A stretch of DNA of 64,000 nucleotides from Mucilaginibacter sp. (GTDB lineage: Bacteria; Bacteroidota; Bacteroidia; Sphingobacteriales; Sphingobacteriaceae), in the NCBI GenBank assembly GCA_028288025.1, contig JAQBOM010000011.1:1-64000 (forward strand), read 5' to 3'. Under the pieces are notes generated by a model. The model worked only from the letters and a program-made list of their open reading frames with translations, did not search any database and was not told where the DNA came from. The translations under genes and the position numbers were made by a program. Below, in pieces: positions 56,746-64,000 of the stretch (positions within the stretch are counted from its first letter, which is position 1; each line of letters begins with the position of its first letter).

Positions 56746-57304
56746 ATATATAAAGGTTATCGTTGGTTTATAGAGCAAATAGTACGGCTAATTGTACTAT
56801 ATAGTTTCTTATAACTTATATTGGTTGGCTAATCAATTTGAACTAAAAAGGCAATAGAATTTCCCTACGCAGTTTTGCTGCATATAATCATCTTTGATAA
56901 ATATTGCGCTGTTTGTGACTCTGTTCCGGAATCTTTTTTTTGGTAATTAACATTTACCAAATATCCCCGGCGAAGGCAAACATTATTTAATAAATAAGTG
57001 TGTACCTGACAGTTTCAGTTATTGACGTAAGTAAATCTTTTGCATGCACTATGTTTAATATTGGTTAATTGGTTTAGTAAAACTATTGTTCAAAAGATGA
57101 TTCTGAAATGGATAAACCTTTAAATTTGATGGATTATACTACTATTTGTGACAAACTTATTATACAGGTGGGTTTCCAAAAGATGTCTGCATAGCTTGAA
57201 ATAGCAAATAAGGAAGAAATAAGTTATTAGTTGGATAAAACTAATGGATTATACAACCAACAAACAAGGCATAAGTACTCTGCCTGGAATAAATTGCCCC
57301 GATT
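56746..57304. other. Long regulatory gap between SusC (C) and the symporter
   Basis: No gene is seen in these 559 bases. They contain AraC-type element B at 57108-57145, an extra ATGGATTATACAACC at 57244-57258 which repeats the second half of B, and a LacI-operator-like half-site GGTTTAGTAAAA at 57071-57082. The rest is A/T-rich. The SusC transcript probably has a long leader or a distant promoter. Confidence 0.6.
57108..57145 (-). promoter_or_regulatory. AraC-type tandem element B, before SusC (C)
   Basis: ATGGATAAACCTTTAAAT at 57108 and ATGGATTATACTACTATT at 57129 are 21 bases apart. The first half-site is identical to element A over ATGGATAAACCTTT. It is about 360 bases before the SusC start, in the same orientation as element A. 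Confidence 0.65.
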
Positions 57305-58960
57305 TTATCTGAATATCCAAAAAAGTACCGACATGATAAGTATAAGCACCACCGACAGCGTTTTGTAATTACCTAAACCGCTCCATGCCGGGCTCCGTAA
57401 TGGTTCCCATGGCGATTTCCAGAATAGCCGGGTGCTTTCCCTGGTGTGTTGTACGGGAAACAAATAGGAAAGGATTACCTGCATGATAAAACATATGCAG
57501 AATAAGTAAAAGGCCATCATCATGAACGGTACTTTGCCTATAACAGTGTCGGGATATAATTTACTTACGGCAAATACAACAACCCCTAGCGCCGACCCTA
57601 TCCATAATGTATACTTAGCTGATATAGCCGATGCCTTTTCCCAAAACACCCCAAGTAAAAACACGCAGGTAATTGGCGGTGCAATATGTGCAATTATGTC
57701 ATTTAGCCCATTAAAAATGCTTTCGTAATTATTAAGCAGCGGAAGCAATGCTAAGGAAATTACCAATGCTACCCCGGCGGTTATTTTTCCAACATTAATA
57801 AGGCTGGTATCACTGGCTTGTGGCTTGTAGCGTTTATATATATCATAGCTCACCAATGTGGCGATAGAATTTAACGCACCGGATATTTGGCTCATTAAAC
57901 CGGACAATAAAGCCGCAACCAATACGCCAACTAAACCGGTTGGAATAAGCTGGGTTATCATTAATGTATAAATACCTTTGCTGTCAACAACTTCCTTGCC
58001 TGCATGTGTGGTTTTTAATGCGGATATATCCAAATGCCCGGTTTGCGAAAGCGTATAAGCAAACAAACCCGGCATAACAAAAATAAAAACGGGCAGGATT
58101 TTTATGAACCCGCAAAATAATGGGCCAACACGGGCATGGTTTTCATCCTTTGCACCTAATACACGCTGAACAATGGTTTGATCGGCGCACCAATACCATA
58201 TGCCCAAAATGGGGTAGCCTAAAAAGACAGAATACCAGGGCATATTGCTTGCGTCGCCATGAGGCCTGAGCATTGATAATTTATTCAGCTGGCCTGCATG
58301 CTGCAAAGTATTTATCATCGGTTCCCAACCTCCCATTTTATTATAGGCTGTCACGCTCATGACTATCGCCCCGCATAAAAGCACAATAGTTTGGATGGAT
58401 TCTGTCACCACAACGGCTGTTAACCCACCCACAACCGTATAAATCGTAGTGATAATAGCTATTGCCATTACACTGGTATATAAATTAACGCCGAATAGCG
58501 TGTGTAATACAATGCCGCCCGCCAGCAATGAAAAGCCGATATGGATAATCACCGCTGATACTACTGATATCATGGCAAGCCAGTCGCGGCTGGCCCGGTC
58601 GTAACGTTTTTCCAAAAAATCGGGTAATGTAGCCACTTCGGACCGGATATAGAATGGCGCAAAAAAGAGGGCCAGCAATATTAAGGTGAATGCTGCCATC
58701 CATTCAAAATCGCCATTAAGCAAACCCGTATCAAAGCCGCTTTGTGCGAGACTAACCAGGTGTACACACGAAATATTTGTTGCAAATAAGGCCAGCCCTA
58801 TCATTGGCCAGCGGAGTTTCTTCCCGGCTAAAAAATACTCGCCTGCATTATTGTTATTGTTACGGGTTTTGTACTTGTGGCGCAGTCCGGTCCATAAACC
58901 GATAATAAAAATGAGGACTATATAAAGGATACTAATAATCAGATCAGGGGTATGTATCAT
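57305..58960 (-). CDS. Sodium/solute symporter (SSS family)
   Basis: 551 residues with 13-14 hydrophobic segments. It has the SSS pattern: GEYFLAGKKLRWPMIGLALFATNISCVHLVSLAQSG near the N-terminus, FAPFYIRSEVATLPDFLEKRYDR and GGLTAVVVTESIQTIVLL. Members in Bacteroidota sugar loci import monosaccharides or uronates with sodium. It is 28 bases behind the enolase-superfamily gene and the last gene of the SDR operon. With its neighbours it probably imports L-fucose or a related sugar or sugar acid. Confidence 0.88.
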   Translation of the reverse strand: MIHTPDLIISILYIVLIFIIGLWTGLRHKYKTRNNNNNAGEYFLAGKKLRWPMIGLALFATNISCVHLVSLAQSGFDTGLLNGDFEWMAAFTLILLALFFAPFYIRSEVATLPDFLEKRYDRASRDWLAMISVVSAVIIHIGFSLLAGGIVLHTLFGVNLYTSVMAIAIITTIYTVVGGLTAVVVTESIQTIVLLCGAIVMSVTAYNKMGGWEPMINTLQHAGQLNKLSMLRPHGDASNMPWYSVFLGYPILGIWYWCADQTIVQRVLGAKDENHARVGPLFCGFIKILPVFIFVMPGLFAYTLSQTGHLDISALKTTHAGKEVVDSKGIYTLMITQLIPTGLVGVLVAALLSGLMSQISGALNSIATLVSYDIYKRYKPQASDTSLINVGKITAGVALVISLALLPLLNNYESIFNGLNDIIAHIAPPITCVFLLGVFWEKASAISAKYTLWIGSALGVVVFAVSKLYPDTVIGKVPFMMMAFYLFCICFIMQVILSYLFPVQHTRESTRLFWKSPWEPLRSPAWSGLGNYKTLSVVLILIMSVLFWIFR

Positions 58961-58988
58961 TTTTATCCTTCAGAATATATTTAAATAT

Positions 58989-60221
58989 TTATTTATTCAA
59001 AGCTACCAAATCGCAGCTGCTTCCAGGTTGCTGCGGCGTTTTATATGCCCCGTTTATAATTTGCACCGGATAAGTAAAATGCTTTTGCAAATGCGGTATA
59101 TGCTCTAAAAACAACGCCTGGTGCCCCATTGAAATATGATTAAATATAACCAGGTGCTGATGCAATTGCCCCATATCGCCAACGTGCGGAACTACTGGTA
59201 TCCCATACTTTTTACATAGTAAACTTACTGTAATAAACTCACTTACGCCTCCTACCCTAACCGCATCAACCTGTATAAACGAGGCAGCACCTGTTTGCAA
59301 ATAATTCTTAAAAATAATTCTGTTCGGCACATGCTCACCCAAAGCCAGCTTCACCGGTGCAATCGCATCGGCAAGGGTTTTATGTGCAAGCACATCGTCA
59401 GGATGGGTGGGTTCTTCGATCCAATACGGATCCATGCTTTTAAGCTTGTTACAAATAGAAATTGCCTGCGGCAGGTTCCATTGCTGGTTGGCATCAAGCA
59501 TCACTTTAACATCGTTACCGGCAACTTCCCTTACAATATGTGCACGGCGGATATCCCTTTCCGGATCGGCCGAGCCTACTTTCAACTTCATTGCTGTAAA
59601 GCCTTCCGCGATAGCTTTTTTGCAGTTTTCACGCACCTTTTCGTCGGAATAATTGAACCAGCCAATCGAAGTGTCGTATCCCGGATATCCCGATTGTAAT
59701 ATACCCTCGCGCAACGCCTGTGTCGATTGCTGTGACCGGAGCATTTCAACGGCCTGCCCGGCTGTTAATTCGTCCTCGAGATAAGAAAGATCAAGCGTTG
59801 CGACAATCTGTTCGGGCGACAGATCTATTAACAGTTTCCATAATGGCACACCTCTTATTTTCGCCCAAAGGTCGTAACAGGCGTTTGTGACAGAGGCAAG
59901 GGCCAGGTGCACCACACCTTTATGCGGCCCGAGCCATCTGAATTGCTGGTCATTCGACAGCTGTTTAAACAAGCTGCCAAAATCGGCCATCGTTTCTTCT
60001 ATATTTTTACCTTTAAGCTTATCGGCATAATATTGCGCGGCTTTGCATACCAGGTCATTGCCTTCGCCTAAGGTAAAGGCAAAGCCTACACCCGTTAGGC
60101 CGCTGTCGTCAACTAAACTGGTTACTGCGTATGAATATAACGGATTTTGATGTACAGCATCACTTCCTGCGCTGCCATCCAAAGCATAACGTATATCGTC
60201 TACCTTAATATGTTTTATCAT
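58989..60221 (-). CDS. Enolase-superfamily dehydratase, L-fuconate dehydratase-like
   Basis: 410 residues, cytoplasmic. Mandelate-racemase/enolase motifs: the Lys base in MKLKVGSADPERD (about residue 215), the metal Asp in MLDANQQWN (about 244), metal Glu in YWIEEPTHPDD (about 269), GEHVPN (about 295), and the His in PVVPHVGDMGQLHQH (about 350). The N-terminal SDAVHQNPLYSYAV and LGEGNDLVCKAA pattern resembles L-fuconate dehydratases. The reaction would be L-fuconate to 2-keto-3-deoxy-L-fuconate in the non-phosphorylative fucose route. It is two bases downstream of the SDR gene. Related acid-sugar dehydratases cannot be excluded. Confidence 0.82.
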   Translation of the reverse strand: MIKHIKVDDIRYALDGSAGSDAVHQNPLYSYAVTSLVDDSGLTGVGFAFTLGEGNDLVCKAAQYYADKLKGKNIEETMADFGSLFKQLSNDQQFRWLGPHKGVVHLALASVTNACYDLWAKIRGVPLWKLLIDLSPEQIVATLDLSYLEDELTAGQAVEMLRSQQSTQALREGILQSGYPGYDTSIGWFNYSDEKVRENCKKAIAEGFTAMKLKVGSADPERDIRRAHIVREVAGNDVKVMLDANQQWNLPQAISICNKLKSMDPYWIEEPTHPDDVLAHKTLADAIAPVKLALGEHVPNRIIFKNYLQTGAASFIQVDAVRVGGVSEFITVSLLCKKYGIPVVPHVGDMGQLHQHLVIFNHISMGHQALFLEHIPHLQKHFTYPVQIINGAYKTPQQPGSSCDLVALNK

Positions 60222-60223
60222 AT

Positions 60224-61021
60224 TTAAATAATATTTTCCTGTATGGGCTGATTAATGGCGCGGCGATAGCCTAGTTCGGCACCGCCGGTTACAGGCAGTA
60301 TACACCCTGTAATAAACCTGGCATGATCTGATATGAGAAACAAACAAGCATCTGCTACCACATCTCCGTCGGGGCAATAGCCAAGCGCGTGAATTTCGTC
60401 CAGGTAGTTTTCAACCATTTCTGTGTCAGGCTGTTGCTTGCTCCAGGCACGCAGCATGGGCGTCCAAACGCCAGCAGGCGCAACAGCATTTACCCGTATA
60501 CCAAAAGGCGCATAATCAAGCGCCATCGATTTTGTCAGGGCATTTATGGCGCCTTTCGTTGCGCTATAAGCCGCATGGATCTCCTGCCCTATATCGCCCA
60601 CCAGGCTTCCTGTGTTCAGGATTGTTCCCCTTGTTCTTTTAAGTTCATCGATACCGAATCTTGTTGTATTATAAACGCCTTTTACATTTACTTCAAAAAG
60701 GCGGTCCCATTCGGCTTCCGTCGTATCGTGCACCGTTTTCGACGGATTTGATATTCCGGCGTTATTATGGATCACATCTATTTTGCCGAATTTATTTATC
60801 GTTTCTGCAATGGCATTCCTTATATCATTTTCGCAAGACACATCTGCCTGAATAAATATTACATCATCCCCAATTAGCCTGGCAGCAGCTTGTTGAATAC
60901 TTTTTTCAGAATTGGAAATTATACTGAGCGTTGCGCCGGCACTATGATATAATTTGGCGCATTCAAAACCTATGCCTTCGGTACCACCTGTCAAAAAAAT
61001 CACTTTATCTTTTAATAGCAT
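60224..61021 (-). CDS. SDR-family dehydrogenase of deoxysugar catabolism
   Basis: 265 residues, cytoplasmic. Cofactor site TGGTEGIGFECA (residues 11-22), NNAG block at VIHNNAGISNP, and the catalytic Tyr and Lys in YSATKGA near 151-155; the C-terminus has ITGCILPVTGGAELGY. Located directly before an L-fuconate-dehydratase-like gene, it could be L-fucose dehydrogenase (first step) or 2-keto-3-deoxy-L-fuconate 4-dehydrogenase (third step). The sequence alone does not decide. It is the first gene of the operon; AraC-type element C lies about 180 bases upstream. Confidence 0.82.
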   Translation of the reverse strand: MLLKDKVIFLTGGTEGIGFECAKLYHSAGATLSIISNSEKSIQQAAARLIGDDVIFIQADVSCENDIRNAIAETINKFGKIDVIHNNAGISNPSKTVHDTTEAEWDRLFEVNVKGVYNTTRFGIDELKRTRGTILNTGSLVGDIGQEIHAAYSATKGAINALTKSMALDYAPFGIRVNAVAPAGVWTPMLRAWSKQQPDTEMVENYLDEIHALGYCPDGDVVADACLFLISDHARFITGCILPVTGGAELGYRRAINQPIQENII

Positions 61022-61199
61022 ATTGTTACAAACCGGATATTACCCCCCGGTTATTTATTGTTAAGTAACTAAACGTGTTTTGGCTTACTATTTAAATCTT
61101 ACCGCAAATAAACCGGGGCTTTCTATCCAGGCCATTATTGATTAGGTTTTTTTGGTTATTATTTACAGCCAAAAGTAACTGTGTGCCAACACAGCTATA

Positions 61200-61240
61200 A
61201 TAGGCAAAACCTTTATTTTAATGGACAATTCGACTTTACT
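61200..61240 (-). promoter_or_regulatory. AraC-type tandem element C, between SDR and AraC genes
   Basis: ATAGGCAAAACCTTTATTTT at 61200 is followed by ATGGACAATTCGACTTTACT at 61221. The second half matches element A at 18 of 20 positions. The first half keeps AAACCTTT, but the spacing is about one base shorter. It is in the divergent gap, oriented as A and B relative to the minus-strand operon. Confidence 0.65.
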
Positions 61241-61354
61241 GGGAAATTACTATCCGATTAACGAAAAAATGCAAATACCTATTTATGAGAGAAGTGAGCA
61301 ATTGTTTTTGTAAATTGTTTTATTTATAATAGCATGTTATATTATAAACCAATA

Positions 61355-61378
61355 TTTTAATGGAATATTCCATTAAAA
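61355..61378. promoter_or_regulatory. Perfect 24-bp palindrome in the AraC leader
   Basis: TTTTAATGGAATATTCCATTAAAA is a perfect inverted repeat. It contains the ATG at 61360, so that ATG is probably not the real start. The palindrome ends 17 bases before the ATG at 61396. It carries ATGGA, the same pentamer as elements A-C, on both strands. It may be an autoregulatory site or a leader hairpin. Confidence 0.6.
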
Positions 61379-61395
61379 TCAACTATAATTATTTA

Positions 61396-62298
61396 ATGAG
61401 TAAAGGCTTTAAAAGACGTGATGGCTTTGAGGGAGAAAAGCTTATTAATATCCCCCAAAAGGTGTGGAAAGAAGCCATAGAAAAAGACACTATACTTTTC
61501 CCGGTATATGTAACCCAGATAGGTTATTTCCCCAAAGCTTCCTTTCATTACCGCGAGCGGAGAAAAGGATGTGAAGACAATATTCTTATTTATTGCTTGC
61601 AGGGAGTAGGGCATTATATTTTAGACAATAAACGTTTTGAAGTACATTCCAATCAGTTTATAATGCTACCGGCCACCGATCGCTACATGCGTTATTGGGC
61701 TGATGAGCAGGATCCATGGACCATTTATTGGGTACATTTTACAGGAAATGAAATAAACAGCTTTAATAAATCTCTTAATCTAACTATTAATAAGGGCCCT
61801 GTTAATATCCCATTTAATGAAAAAGCGATTGAAATATGGCATAATATTTATCAAACCCTTGAAATGGGCTACAGTATTGAAAACCTCTGCAGCGCCTCTT
61901 TTTGCCTGCACCACATGATTGCCACTTTTTTGTTCCCCGAGCGCCATATTGTTACAGAAAAAAACGAACAGGGCGATATCATCACCCAAACAATACTTAA
62001 CATGCGCAATAATTTAAGCGAAAAGCTGACAGTAGAGGACATGGCAGTTATGCATAGATTATCCGTTTCACATTTTTCCAATCTCTTTCGAAAATCTACA
62101 GGCATGCCGCCGATTGATTATTTTATTCATTTAAAGATGCAAAAGGCCTGTCAGTTATTATATGCCAATGGCAGCAAAATAAAAACAGTGGCATCAGAGG
62201 TTGGCTATGATGATCCTTACTATTTTTCGAGAATATTTAAAAAATACATTGGCACTTCACCCGAGCAGTACAGAATAACAGCAAAAAATACAGGATAG
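61396..62298 (+). CDS. AraC-family transcriptional regulator
   Basis: 300 residues from the ATG at 61396, which gives MSKGFKRRDGFEGEKLINIPQ, a typical beginning. An ATG at 61360 would add 12 residues but lies inside a palindrome. The N-terminal half is a cupin-like sugar-binding domain (GHYILDNKRFEVHSNQFIMLP, WTIYWVHFTG). The C-terminal 100 residues hold two helix-turn-helix motifs, LTVEDMAVMHRLSVSHFSNLFR and IKTVASEVGYDDPYYFSRIFKK, with TSPEQYR at the end. It is divergent from the SDR-dehydratase-symporter operon and is probably the activator of the second locus through elements A, B and C. The ligand is likely a monosaccharide; this is inference. Confidence 0.92.
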   Translation: MSKGFKRRDGFEGEKLINIPQKVWKEAIEKDTILFPVYVTQIGYFPKASFHYRERRKGCEDNILIYCLQGVGHYILDNKRFEVHSNQFIMLPATDRYMRYWADEQDPWTIYWVHFTGNEINSFNKSLNLTINKGPVNIPFNEKAIEIWHNIYQTLEMGYSIENLCSASFCLHHMIATFLFPERHIVTEKNEQGDIITQTILNMRNNLSEKLTVEDMAVMHRLSVSHFSNLFRKSTGMPPIDYFIHLKMQKACQLLYANGSKIKTVASEVGYDDPYYFSRIFKKYIGTSPEQYRITAKNTG

Positions 62299-62343
62299 TA
62301 ATAGGCCAGACTCAACACCTTCCCTTCAATTTTGCTATAGTTG

Positions 62344-63132
62344 CTATTCCGGAATTTGTTTGATCAGCCATCTGGCGATGTCTTCAGCCGCTTTATTGTT
62401 TTCGTACTCTGCGGGAAGCCTTCCGTTGGTATATTCATTATAAAGCCACGGATCTCCCGCAGCGACAACGGTACCCTTTCCATATTTTGCGATGGCAATA
62501 ATAACCGCATTGTTACTGTTTCGTAAACCTGCATACGCCCGCTCTTTTATATCTATGGAACATACATCCTTCATAAATATTTTTTTAGCCGTTTTAAAGA
62601 TCGGGTTGTTGGTAGTGACTATTGCGCCGTCCTGGAAATGGCGGTCATCAACAACATGGTTTTGCAGGTCATCATTAAAATGCATACCGAATTTCGCCGC
62701 CAGGTTATTGAAATGGGGCAGCTCCACATTTGCGCTGTCGTTAGCCAGCATCACCAGCACCCCACCGGCTTTAACCCATCTTTCAATTTCTTTGATATCC
62801 TTTTCTTCAATATAGTTAGGATGTGCCGTTTCCTTTCTTGTATCCGGGTCAACTATAATATAGATATTGGTGCCCTTTAAATTTGCCGTAGTGGGCGCGC
62901 TTTCGAGCGACTGCAATTTGGCGCCCTGGCTTTTAAACACTTCCCCTAAAATAGAAAAGCCGGAGTTCCAGGTGTCTTCCCACATATAATGAAAACGAAC
63001 TTCCTGGCCCGATTTGCTTTTATGGGTTTCGTGGTTAAAATAATAGTCGAGCGTAACCATCTGAGCTGATGAAGTAAAAGCCCGCCCGGTTAAAGCGAAT
63101 ACCAAAACAATATGAAATATTTTTTTTATCAT
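62344..63132 (-). CDS. Secreted glutamine-amidotransferase-like (DUF4350-type) protein
   Basis: 262 residues from the ATG at 63132. An upstream in-frame start adds 24 residues with no signal character, whereas MIKKIFHIVLVFALTGRAFTSSAQ is a clear signal peptide. The body resembles DUF4350/GATase-1-like folds: TNIYIIVDPDT, WVKAGGVLVMLANDSAN and YGKGTVVAAGDPWLYNEY. No catalytic triad is seen. Such domains are found fused to, or beside, unsaturated-rhamnogalacturonyl hydrolases (GH88/GH105) in sugar loci. The start overlaps the MFS gene stop by four bases (ATGA), so it is coupled to it. It is convergent with the AraC gene. Confidence 0.7.
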   Translation of the reverse strand: MIKKIFHIVLVFALTGRAFTSSAQMVTLDYYFNHETHKSKSGQEVRFHYMWEDTWNSGFSILGEVFKSQGAKLQSLESAPTTANLKGTNIYIIVDPDTRKETAHPNYIEEKDIKEIERWVKAGGVLVMLANDSANVELPHFNNLAAKFGMHFNDDLQNHVVDDRHFQDGAIVTTNNPIFKTAKKIFMKDVCSIDIKERAYAGLRNSNNAVIIAIAKYGKGTVVAAGDPWLYNEYTNGRLPAEYENNKAAEDIARWLIKQIPE

Positions 63133-64000
63133 ACAAGTATTTTGGGCGTCTTTCTTGTCAGAAACCGGATTACGATCCACGCCGACATATATGCTAAGGC
63201 GCAAACAGCGAACATAATGCTATAGGCAATTTGCGGCGTCGCTTTATAAAAGTCCGTTAAGTGGCCGGCCAGCTGCTGAACAATTACGCCGCCTAGGCCG
63301 CCTGCCAAACCGCCGATACCGGTAACAGAGCCTACTGTCCGCTTGGGAAACATATCAGATACAGTAGTGAATAAATTGGCCGACCAGGCCTGGTGTGCTG
63401 CCCCGCCTATGCAAATCACGCCAACGGCTAAAACAACCGCATGGGTGCCAAATACGGCTTTATCTCCAAAATATTGCGTGAGTAATAACAATAAGGGGAA
63501 AAGCGCAATGATAAACATGGCTGTCATTCTGGCCTTTCGTACGGTCATGCCATTATTGATGAGGAACAATGGGATGCTGCCGCCAAAAGTACTGCCAAAT
63601 ATGGCTATGCCGTAAACAATAAAGGTTGGCCACATCACCTGGTGCCCGGTAAACCCAAACTGTTTTTTCAAGTAATCCGGCAGCCAGAACAACAGGAACC
63701 ACCATACACCGTCAGTCATGAACTTTCCAATAATAAATGCCCAGGTTTGTGGATAAGTAAACAATTTACCCCATGATATTTTATCGCTAATGGCCACATC
63801 TTCCGACGGGGCAGCATGTACAACCAGGTCGTCACTGTGGATATAGTCAAATTCGCTTTTACCTAATTTTTTATTCTCCGCTGGGGTGCTATACAGCGCG
63901 AACCAGAAAAACAGCCACACAAAGCCTATCCCGCCGGTGATTAAAAAGGCATATTTCCATCCCGGATCTGGGCCAAAATATAACAGGCATGAGGGTACAA
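63129..64000 (-). CDS. MFS transporter, hexuronate/anion:cation symporter type (5' part outside the window)
   Basis: The frame stays open to the right edge (reading ...LLYFGPDPGWKYAFLITGGIG before the first internal GTG at 63920), so the true start is beyond the window and about 290 residues are visible. Features are WAFIIGKFMTDGVWWFLLFWLP and GGLAGGLGGVIVQQLAGHLTDF, typical of ExuT/GudP-type transporters in the anion:cation symporter family. It should import hexuronates or similar sugar acids. It is followed by the coupled secreted protein. Confidence 0.85.
   Translation of the reverse strand, partial: VPSCLLYFGPDPGWKYAFLITGGIGFVWLFFWFALYSTPAENKKLGKSEFDYIHSDDLVVHAAPSEDVAISDKISWGKLFTYPQTWAFIIGKFMTDGVWWFLLFWLPDYLKKQFGFTGHQVMWPTFIVYGIAIFGSTFGGSIPLFLINNGMTVRKARMTAMFIIALFPLLLLLTQYFGDKAVFGTHAVVLAVGVICIGGAAHQAWSANLFTTVSDMFPKRTVGSVTGIGGLAGGLGGVIVQQLAGHLTDFYKATPQIAYSIMFAVCALAYMSAWIVIRFLTRKTPKILV

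Noticed and set aside
57233..57258. GGATAAAACTAATGGATTATACAACC as a fourth AraC tandem element
   Set aside because: Only the second half-site matches element B; the two GG positions are 13 bases apart, not 21. Mentioned as a half-site only.
1..64000. CRISPR array, insertion sequences, tRNA genes, phage genes
   Set aside because: I looked for regular repeats with spacers, transposase motifs, cloverleaf sequences and phage proteins and saw none.

Overview
The window is from a Bacteroidota genome, most likely Sphingobacteriaceae such as Mucilaginibacter or Pedobacter (inference). The evidence is three SusC/SusD-type outer-membrane pairs, many lipoproteins with a short signal peptide and a lipobox cysteine, PUL-associated DUF families (DUF4961, DUF5004, DUF4959, DUF5000, DUF4998), and A-rich leaders without strong Shine-Dalgarno sites. 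It is almost entirely glycan-utilisation loci. I found no tRNA, rRNA, CRISPR array, insertion sequence or phage gene.

Region 1 (about 0.6-38.7 kb) is a large polysaccharide-utilisation locus. It holds a GH78 rhamnosidase-like enzyme, a ricin-lectin/propeller lipoprotein, a GH2 enzyme, a LacI-type regulator, a FucP-like sugar permease, GH31, two GH92 enzymes, a GH38-like enzyme with an altered metal site, three SGNH esterases and one alpha/beta-hydrolase esterase. It also holds a second propeller protein, a divergent Lgt-like membrane protein, and SusD-DUF5004-DUF4961-SusC-SusD-SusC in an unusual order. A near-palindromic element with consensus close to TTGCTAAATCGATTTAGCAA lies before eight transcription units in this region, including the LacI gene itself. 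It is absent from the second half in good form. A degraded copy of a GH92 C-terminus sits between the permease and GH31.

Region 2 (about 38.9-39.9 kb) is a two-gene plus-strand spacer: an uncharacterised protein and a VOC/glyoxalase-family protein.

Region 3 (about 40.0-62.3 kb) is a second locus centred on fucose-type sugars. One operon holds a dual esterase, GH95 fucosidase, a GH27/GH36-like enzyme and GH36. A second holds SusC, SusD and two surface lipoproteins. A third holds an SDR dehydrogenase, an L-fuconate-dehydratase-like enolase-superfamily enzyme and a sodium/solute symporter. A divergent AraC-type regulator sits beside the third. A conserved 40-bp element with two ATGGA-type half-sites about 21 bp apart precedes all three operons, in the same orientation relative to transcription. 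It is a strong candidate operator for the AraC protein.

Region 4 (62.3-64.0 kb) is the distal end of another minus-strand unit: a hexuronate-type MFS transporter cut by the window edge and a secreted glutamine-amidotransferase-like protein.

Working model (inference): SusC/D pairs and surface lipoproteins capture a branched heteroglycan. Esterases remove acyl groups, and periplasmic alpha-mannosidases, fucosidase, galactosidases, rhamnosidase and GH2/GH31 enzymes release monosaccharides. The permease, symporter and the non-phosphorylative deoxysugar enzymes then consume them. The two halves look separately regulated, by LacI and AraC respectively.
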